DNA of 64,000 nucleotides. Source: JACKII01 sp965222315. Its GTDB lineage: Bacteria; Pseudomonadota; Alphaproteobacteria; Bin95. Made by a program: the position numbers and the translations under genes. This document shows, piece by piece, positions 59,424-64,000 of the stretch; position 1 is the first letter of the stretch, and every line of letters begins with the position of its first letter. The DNA is taken from contig OZ244951.1 in assembly GCA_965222315.1 (NCBI GenBank), forward strand, positions 3,162,001-3,226,000. The letters run 5' to 3'. The notes beneath the pieces were generated by a model that worked only from the letters and a program-made list of their open reading frames with translations, had not been told where the DNA came from and did not search any database.

Positions 59424-60922
59424 GGTCGCTTCTCTCCTTTGACGCTTTGTGCGGCGCTGCGGCCCGCGATCCGGCCGAACACCGCACCAGAGACGAGGCC
59501 GGTGCCGCCCGGATAGTTGAAGTGGAACAGGCCGCCCACCATCTCGCCGCAGGTGTAGAGCCCTTTGATCGGCCGCCAGTCGGTGCCGATGACGCGGGCT
59601 TTCTCATCCACCTTCAGCCCACCGAACGTAAACGTGATCCCGCCCGTTGCCGAGTAGGCGACGAATGGCGGCTTGTCCAGCCGCAAGGCCCAGTTGGTCT
59701 TCTCCGGGCTCAAACCGTTGGTTGACACACCATCCTTGCCCGCCGGGTTGAACCGCGCATCGCCATCCGCCGGAGCGGCGGCGTTGTATTCCTCCAGCGA
59801 GCGTAGCGCCTGGGCGTGATCGTCGAAATCCAGCTTCTCGATCAGCCCGGCCAGGGTGTCTGCCAGGATCGGGTCGCTGGTCTTGTAGCGCGGCTCCAGC
59901 AAGTGGACGGTCTTCTGGTCGAAGATCTGCCAGGCCATGCTGCCCGGCTGGTTCAGGATTCGCCCGCCATACTTGGCATAGGTATAGAGGCCCATATCCT
60001 CGCCCTCGTCCAGAAACCGCAGACCCTTCCGGTTCAGCATGACGGCGTAGGGATAGGATAGCCGGTTCGACTTGTCCGTGCGTTTGCGGTCCGCAAAGTC
60101 CGGCCACTCGTTCGAGATCGGGGTCGAGTGTTTGCCGCTCCACTGGCCACAGGGCATCGCGCCGATGGCAAAGGCCATGCGCAGCCCGTCGCCCTGATTG
60201 TGCCTGGTGCCACGCACCTTGGCATGATCCCAAGGCGGTTGCAGGTATTGCGCCCGCCACTGCGCATTCGCCTCGAACCCGCCGCAGCCGAGCACCACGG
60301 CCTTCGCCACTAGCTCCTCGATCCCGTCCGGCCCCTTCGCCTTCACGCCGACGACCGCGCCCGAAGCATCGGTCAGCAGTTCGAGCGCGCCGGTCTCGTA
60401 GCGGATTTCGATGCCATTCGCTTCGGATTTCAGAAACCAGTGTTTGGAGAGACCAACGCCCTCGGCCTCCGCCCGGATCACCGCGCCTTTCTGCCATTTG
60501 ATTTTGTTGCCAACCTTGATCCCCGCGAGCGAAGTGGCGGGCTCCATCGGGATGCCGACATATTCCCGCATCCAGCGGATGGTTTCATAGGAGTTGTCGA
60601 TCAGGATCGTGGCCAGTTCCCGGTCGGTCTTGCCCTCCGTGACCCGCAGCATGTCGCCCCAAAAATCGTCCTTCGTGTAGGGCTCCACGTCGGAGAAAAA
60701 GCCTTCGATCTCCTCTTCCGCATCCGGGACCATCGGGCGCAATTCTTCCGGATTGTCGAAGGCGATGCGCAACAGGCCGCCGGAATAGTGGGTGTTGCCG
60801 CCCCGGTCAGCCTCGCTGGCCTTCTCCAGGATCACCACGCGTTCCGCGCCGCTCTCGCGCGCCGAGTTGGCCGCCGCCTGCGCGGCGTTGCCCGCACCGA
60901 CCACAATGACGTCGTATTCCAC
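59420..60922 (-). CDS. FAD-dependent tricarballylate dehydrogenase-like (TcuA) flavoprotein
   Basis: 500 residues from ATG at 60922. The N-terminal FAD fold is VVVGAGNAAQAAANSAR, and GNTHYSGGLLRIAF follows the GG motif. The C-terminal ATGGITFTFGGLKVDEKARV and TCGEMVGGLFHFNYPGGTGL are hallmarks of the fumarate-reductase/succinate-dehydrogenase-like soluble flavoproteins such as TcuA. No TcuB-type electron-transfer partner is adjacent, and the crotonase neighbour suggests a CoA-linked pathway, so TcuA activity itself is uncertain. Confidence 0.82.
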   Translation of the reverse strand: MEYDVIVVGAGNAAQAAANSARESGAERVVILEKASEADRGGNTHYSGGLLRIAFDNPEELRPMVPDAEEEIEGFFSDVEPYTKDDFWGDMLRVTEGKTDRELATILIDNSYETIRWMREYVGIPMEPATSLAGIKVGNKIKWQKGAVIRAEAEGVGLSKHWFLKSEANGIEIRYETGALELLTDASGAVVGVKAKGPDGIEELVAKAVVLGCGGFEANAQWRAQYLQPPWDHAKVRGTRHNQGDGLRMAFAIGAMPCGQWSGKHSTPISNEWPDFADRKRTDKSNRLSYPYAVMLNRKGLRFLDEGEDMGLYTYAKYGGRILNQPGSMAWQIFDQKTVHLLEPRYKTSDPILADTLAGLIEKLDFDDHAQALRSLEEYNAAAPADGDARFNPAGKDGVSTNGLSPEKTNWALRLDKPPFVAYSATGGITFTFGGLKVDEKARVIGTDWRPIKGLYTCGEMVGGLFHFNYPGGTGLVSGAVFGRIAGRSAAQSVKGEKRP

Positions 60923-61016
60923 CTTGGGTTATCCTCGCCTTTGTAGTTTTCTTCTATTGCGGCTCAGCATATGGCATGAGGTAGAGAAGCTAAACATCGA
61001 AACCACAGGGACTCCC

Positions 61017-62066
61017 ATGTCCGAAGGCACCGCCACTATCGCGCCTACCGAGGCGCTGAAGATTGATGAGCCCCGCCTCGCCGAGTATCTTCGGGGCGTG
61101 CTGCCCGCCGCGAGCGGGCCAATGCGGCTGAAGCTATTCAGCCACGGCCAGTCGAACCCCACCTATTTCGCCGCGTTCGACGACGCCGAATACGTGGTCC
61201 GCAAGCAGCCACCGGGCGAACTCCTCCCCTCGGCCCACGCCGTCGACCGCGAGCACCGGGTGCAGAAGGCGCTGCACGCCCAGGGCTTCCCTGTCGCCGA
61301 GCAGTTCCACTATTGCGACGACAAAAGCGTCGTCGGGACACCCTTCTACGTCATGGAAAAGATGGAGGGCCGGGTCTTTACCGACAGCGCCCTGCCCGGC
61401 TGCGAACCGGACGAACGCCGCGCAATGTTCCTGAACGCGGCGGAGACGCTGGCGAAGCTCCACTCCTATGACCCCGAAGCCATCGGTCTAGGCGACTATG
61501 GCCGCCCCGGTTCCTACTACGAGCGGCAGTTCCGGCGCTGGTCGCGCAATTTCCTGGAGACCAAGACCCAGGACATCCCGGAAATGGACAAGCTGATCGA
61601 ATGGCTGCCCCGGCACATGCCGGCAGGCGACGAGAGCCGCGTCGCCCATGGCGACTACCGCATCGGCAACCTGATGTTCCACGCGACCGAGCCGCGCGTC
61701 ATCGCCGTGTTCGACTGGGAGATCTCCACGCTCGGCCACCCGCTAAGCGATCTGGCCTATATGTGCATCCTCTACTTCACCCGCTCCGACGAGTTCTTTG
61801 GCATTCGCGACAAGGACCGGAGCGCCCTCGGCATCCCGCCCTATGAAGAACTGATCGAGCATTACCGGGTCAGCGCCGGCCGGCCCGACACCATCACCGA
61901 TGCTCACATGGTCCACGCCATGTTCCGCTTCGCCGCCATCCTCGACGGCGTGCGCGCCCGGGGCCTTGCCGGCAACGCTGCCAGCGAGGATGCCGCCATC
62001 GTCGGCGCGCAAGGCCTGGCGTTGGCCAAACGCGCCTGGGAAGTGGTGGAGAACCGGCAGGGCTGA
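61017..62066 (+). CDS. Phosphotransferase (APH/ACAD10-like) family protein
   Basis: 349 residues from ATG at 61017. It has a kinase-like fold with FSHGQSNPTYFA and YVVRKQPPGELLPSAHAVDREHR near the N-terminus, and the catalytic VAHGDYRIGNLMFH with metal-binding IAVFDWEISTLGHPLSDLAY. This subgroup is often encoded with acyl-CoA dehydrogenases (ACAD10/11-like) and may phosphorylate hydroxyacyl-CoA intermediates; the substrate here is inferred only. It is divergent from the TcuA-like gene across about 94 bases. Confidence 0.88.
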   Translation: MSEGTATIAPTEALKIDEPRLAEYLRGVLPAASGPMRLKLFSHGQSNPTYFAAFDDAEYVVRKQPPGELLPSAHAVDREHRVQKALHAQGFPVAEQFHYCDDKSVVGTPFYVMEKMEGRVFTDSALPGCEPDERRAMFLNAAETLAKLHSYDPEAIGLGDYGRPGSYYERQFRRWSRNFLETKTQDIPEMDKLIEWLPRHMPAGDESRVAHGDYRIGNLMFHATEPRVIAVFDWEISTLGHPLSDLAYMCILYFTRSDEFFGIRDKDRSALGIPPYEELIEHYRVSAGRPDTITDAHMVHAMFRFAAILDGVRARGLAGNAASEDAAIVGAQGLALAKRAWEVVENRQG

Positions 62067-62100
62067 TAGCATAGCGTTCCAGCACGGCGCGGAGCGGAAA

Positions 62101-63267
62101 ATGACCGGCATCATCATCATTGGCGGTGGCCTGCATGGCTGCAGCGCGGCCTACCATCTGCTCAAGCGCGAGCCTGGCCTTTCCGTCACCGTGGTGGAAC
62201 GTGACCCCACCTATGACCGCGCCGCCTCGGCGCGCTCCCATGCCGGTCTCCGCCTGCTCTGGAGCCAGGAAGAGAACCTGCGCATGTCCCAGTACGGGCA
62301 GGAATTCTATTCCAACTTCAGCGGGCTTTGTGCGGTCGAGGGTGAACCCGCCCACCTGGATTTCTGGCGGCAAGGCTACCTCTTCATCGCCAACACGCCC
62401 GCCCAGGCAGAAGCCATGGAGGGCAATTTCGCTTTCCAGCAGCGCATGGGCGTGGACACCCGTTTGCTGGATGGCGACGCCCTGAAGACGCTCTATCCCG
62501 TCCTCAACACCGACGACATCATCTGGGCCAATCATGGCCCCAACGACGGCTGGATCGACCCCTATGGCGCACTCACCGGGCTCCGCCGCAAGGTGCGCTC
62601 CATGGGCGCCGAATTCATCACCGGAGAGGTTACCGGTCTGGAGGTTTCCGGCGGCCTCGTCCAGGCAGTGGAACTCGCCGAAGGCAACAAGCTATCCGCC
62701 GACACAGTCGTGAACAATGCCGGGGCCTGGGCGCATGAGATCTGCGCCATGCTGGGCTTCGACATTCCGGTGCGGCCCCTGCACCGCACCACATTCTACT
62801 TCGAGCCGGAAACGCCCCAGCCAAAGCTGCCGCAGACCCTGGACGGCCAGCCTGCCGCCTTTCGACAGCAAGGCGAAGGCTTTCTCACCGGCCTTACCCA
62901 GTTCGAGATGGCGGGTGCGTTTCACTGGGAGCCGAAATACGACCTGTTCGAGGAAACGATCTGGCCCCGCATCGCTCACCGCAATCCGGCCTTCGAGACC
63001 ATCAAGCTGAAGAACGCCTGGGCCTGCCACTACGCCTATAATTCCTTCGACGGCAACATGCTGATCGGCAATTGGCCGGGCCAGCCGGAAAATTTCCTGA
63101 TGGCGACAGGCTTTTCCGGTCACGGCCTGCAACACGCACCCGCCGTTGGCCGGGCCATGGCGGAGCTGATCCTGGACGGCCAGTTCGCGATCATCGACCT
63201 CGACCGCTTCCACGCCCGGCGCGTGGTAGAGGGCCGGTTGGAGCCGGAAGCCGGCGTGAAAGCTTGA
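62101..63267 (+). CDS. FAD-dependent amino-acid-oxidase-like (DAO) protein
   Basis: 388 residues from ATG at 62101 with GGAGCGG upstream. The N-terminal dinucleotide motif is IIIIGGGLHGCSAAYHLL, and a glycine-oxidase/FOXRED1-like body follows. C-terminal features include ATGFSGHGLQHAPAVGRAMAELIL. It probably oxidises an amino acid or N-methyl compound. It follows the APH-like gene by 34 bases, so co-transcription is likely. Confidence 0.87.
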   Translation: MTGIIIIGGGLHGCSAAYHLLKREPGLSVTVVERDPTYDRAASARSHAGLRLLWSQEENLRMSQYGQEFYSNFSGLCAVEGEPAHLDFWRQGYLFIANTPAQAEAMEGNFAFQQRMGVDTRLLDGDALKTLYPVLNTDDIIWANHGPNDGWIDPYGALTGLRRKVRSMGAEFITGEVTGLEVSGGLVQAVELAEGNKLSADTVVNNAGAWAHEICAMLGFDIPVRPLHRTTFYFEPETPQPKLPQTLDGQPAAFRQQGEGFLTGLTQFEMAGAFHWEPKYDLFEETIWPRIAHRNPAFETIKLKNAWACHYAYNSFDGNMLIGNWPGQPENFLMATGFSGHGLQHAPAVGRAMAELILDGQFAIIDLDRFHARRVVEGRLEPEAGVKA

Positions 63268-63324
63268 TCGTTCCGGCCGAACGCTCTCTAATCCGCTCAT
63301 CCCCGCAAGCAAGGAAATGACACA

Positions 63325-64000
63325 ATGGATATCCGTTTAGACGGCCGTACGGCCCTGATTACCGGCGGCAGCAAAGGCCTTGGCCTCGCCATGGCCCAAA
63401 AATTCGCCGAGTCCGGCGCGAAGGTCGTTATCGCTGCCCGCGACGCCGCCACGCTCGCCAAGGCGGAGGCCGAAATCAACGCCGCCCACCAGGGCGCGGC
63501 GAAGGCAATCCCGACCGATGTGACCGATCCGGCCGCCTGCAAGGCGCTTTACGATGGCGCGGTGAGCCATTTCGGCCAAGTCGATATTCTGGTGAACAAT
63601 GCCGGCCAGTCCCAAACCGGCAAGTTCGAAGAAATCACCGACGAAATCTGGGAGGCTGACATTGCGCTCAAGCTGATGGCGCAGGTCCGCCTGTCCCGCC
63701 TGGCCTTCCCCGACATGAAGGCGCGGCGCTGGGGCCGCATCATCAACGTGCTCAACACCGGCGCCAAGGCCCCACGGGCGGGCGGCGCGCCGACAGCCGT
63801 GACCCGCGCGGCAGGCATGGCGCTCAGCAAGGTGATGGCCGGCGAAGGCGCGCCACACAATGTGCTGGTCAACGCCATGAATACCGGGCTGATCGTCTCC
63901 GACCAGCATGTGCGCCGCTGGGAAGCCAGCGACAAGTCCAAGACCCTCGACGAGTTTCTTGCGGATATGGGTAAGAACCTGCCCATGGGCCGCCTCGGCG
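63325..64000 (+). CDS. SDR-fold protein lacking the catalytic YxxxK (3' end beyond the window)
   Basis: 225 residues are visible, from ATG at 63325. The NAD(P) site TGGSKGLG (13-20) and NNAG (91-94) are intact. Where active SDR enzymes have Y-x-x-x-K, this protein has T157-A-V-T-R161 in GAPTAVTRAAG, and the catalytic Ser is replaced in NVLNTGAKAP. The rest of the fold, including VLVNAMNTGLI, is normal. It may be inactive as a reductase or belong to a divergent SDR group. It follows the DAO gene by 57 bases. Confidence 0.85.
   Translation, partial: MDIRLDGRTALITGGSKGLGLAMAQKFAESGAKVVIAARDAATLAKAEAEINAAHQGAAKAIPTDVTDPAACKALYDGAVSHFGQVDILVNNAGQSQTGKFEEITDEIWEADIALKLMAQVRLSRLAFPDMKARRWGRIINVLNTGAKAPRAGGAPTAVTRAAGMALSKVMAGEGAPHNVLVNAMNTGLIVSDQHVRRWEASDKSKTLDEFLADMGKNLPMGRLG

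Overview
The window is high-GC DNA typical of an alphaproteobacterium, most likely a free-living aerobic Rhodospirillales-like heterotroph. This is inferred from DUF2852 and DUF2244 proteins, Coq7 ubiquinone synthesis, LptD, the aerobic (CobN-type) cobalamin pathway, and many acyl-CoA, LLM-type flavin monooxygenase and amidohydrolase genes. No phage, plasmid or CRISPR structure is present. One roughly 1 kb AT-rich patch (43.3-44.3 kb) stands out compositionally.

Layout. 0-3.4 kb: the N-terminal 1143 residues of a giant repeat protein (minus strand, running off the left edge) built as 7 short repeats, a cadherin-like module, 7 short repeats and a second module. 3.9-12.6 kb: a catabolic block with three LLM-class flavin oxidoreductases, a large alpha/beta hydrolase, CDGSH and NIPSNAP proteins, an amidohydrolase, an enoyl-CoA hydratase, and a dual-specificity phosphatase gene broken by a frameshift just after its active-site loop. 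12.7-15.5 kb: tRNA-Leu(CAA), a YqaA-like membrane protein, dsbB, coq7 and proC. 15.5-24.2 kb: a cobalamin riboswitch followed by cobU(P)-cobW-cobN-cobO-GST-cobQ; cobN carries two different palindromic repeat elements inserted in frame. 24.2-29.4 kb: a secreted hydrolase, an FAD oxidoreductase, a LolA-like protein, an amidase and a PhyH dioxygenase. 29.5-38.6 kb: an APH/ATPase fusion, sseA, rpsD with a consensus promoter, a small membrane protein, a ferritin-like protein, and uvrC overlapped by lptD. 38.7-43.3 kb: a CaiB-type CoA transferase and an unusual B-C-D-A succinate dehydrogenase/fumarate reductase-like operon whose flavoprotein lacks the FAD-attaching histidine. 43.3-54.0 kb: an AT-rich orphan gene, a gene fragment, mgtC, an acyl-CoA dehydrogenase, a TAXI protein, a penicillin acylase, a GNAT protein, threonine dehydratase and dapB. 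54.0-54.4 kb: a gene-free convergent intergenic region with a striking helically phased array of TCTACAT boxes. 54.4-64 kb: hydrolase, DUF2244, GNAT, a cysteine dioxygenase-like cupin, TetR, DUF2852, a crotonase, a TcuA-like flavoprotein, an APH-type kinase, a DAO oxidase, and an SDR (truncated at the right edge) lacking the usual YxxxK residues.

The main coordinated systems are B12 synthesis under riboswitch control and several acyl-CoA or xenobiotic catabolic modules. Two families of palindromic repeats (three and two copies) are scattered through genes and gaps. The most unusual features are the in-frame repeats in cobN, the phased TCTACAT array between convergent genes, the Cys-for-His SdhA-like operon, and hairpins or repeats that contain or supply ribosome binding sites.
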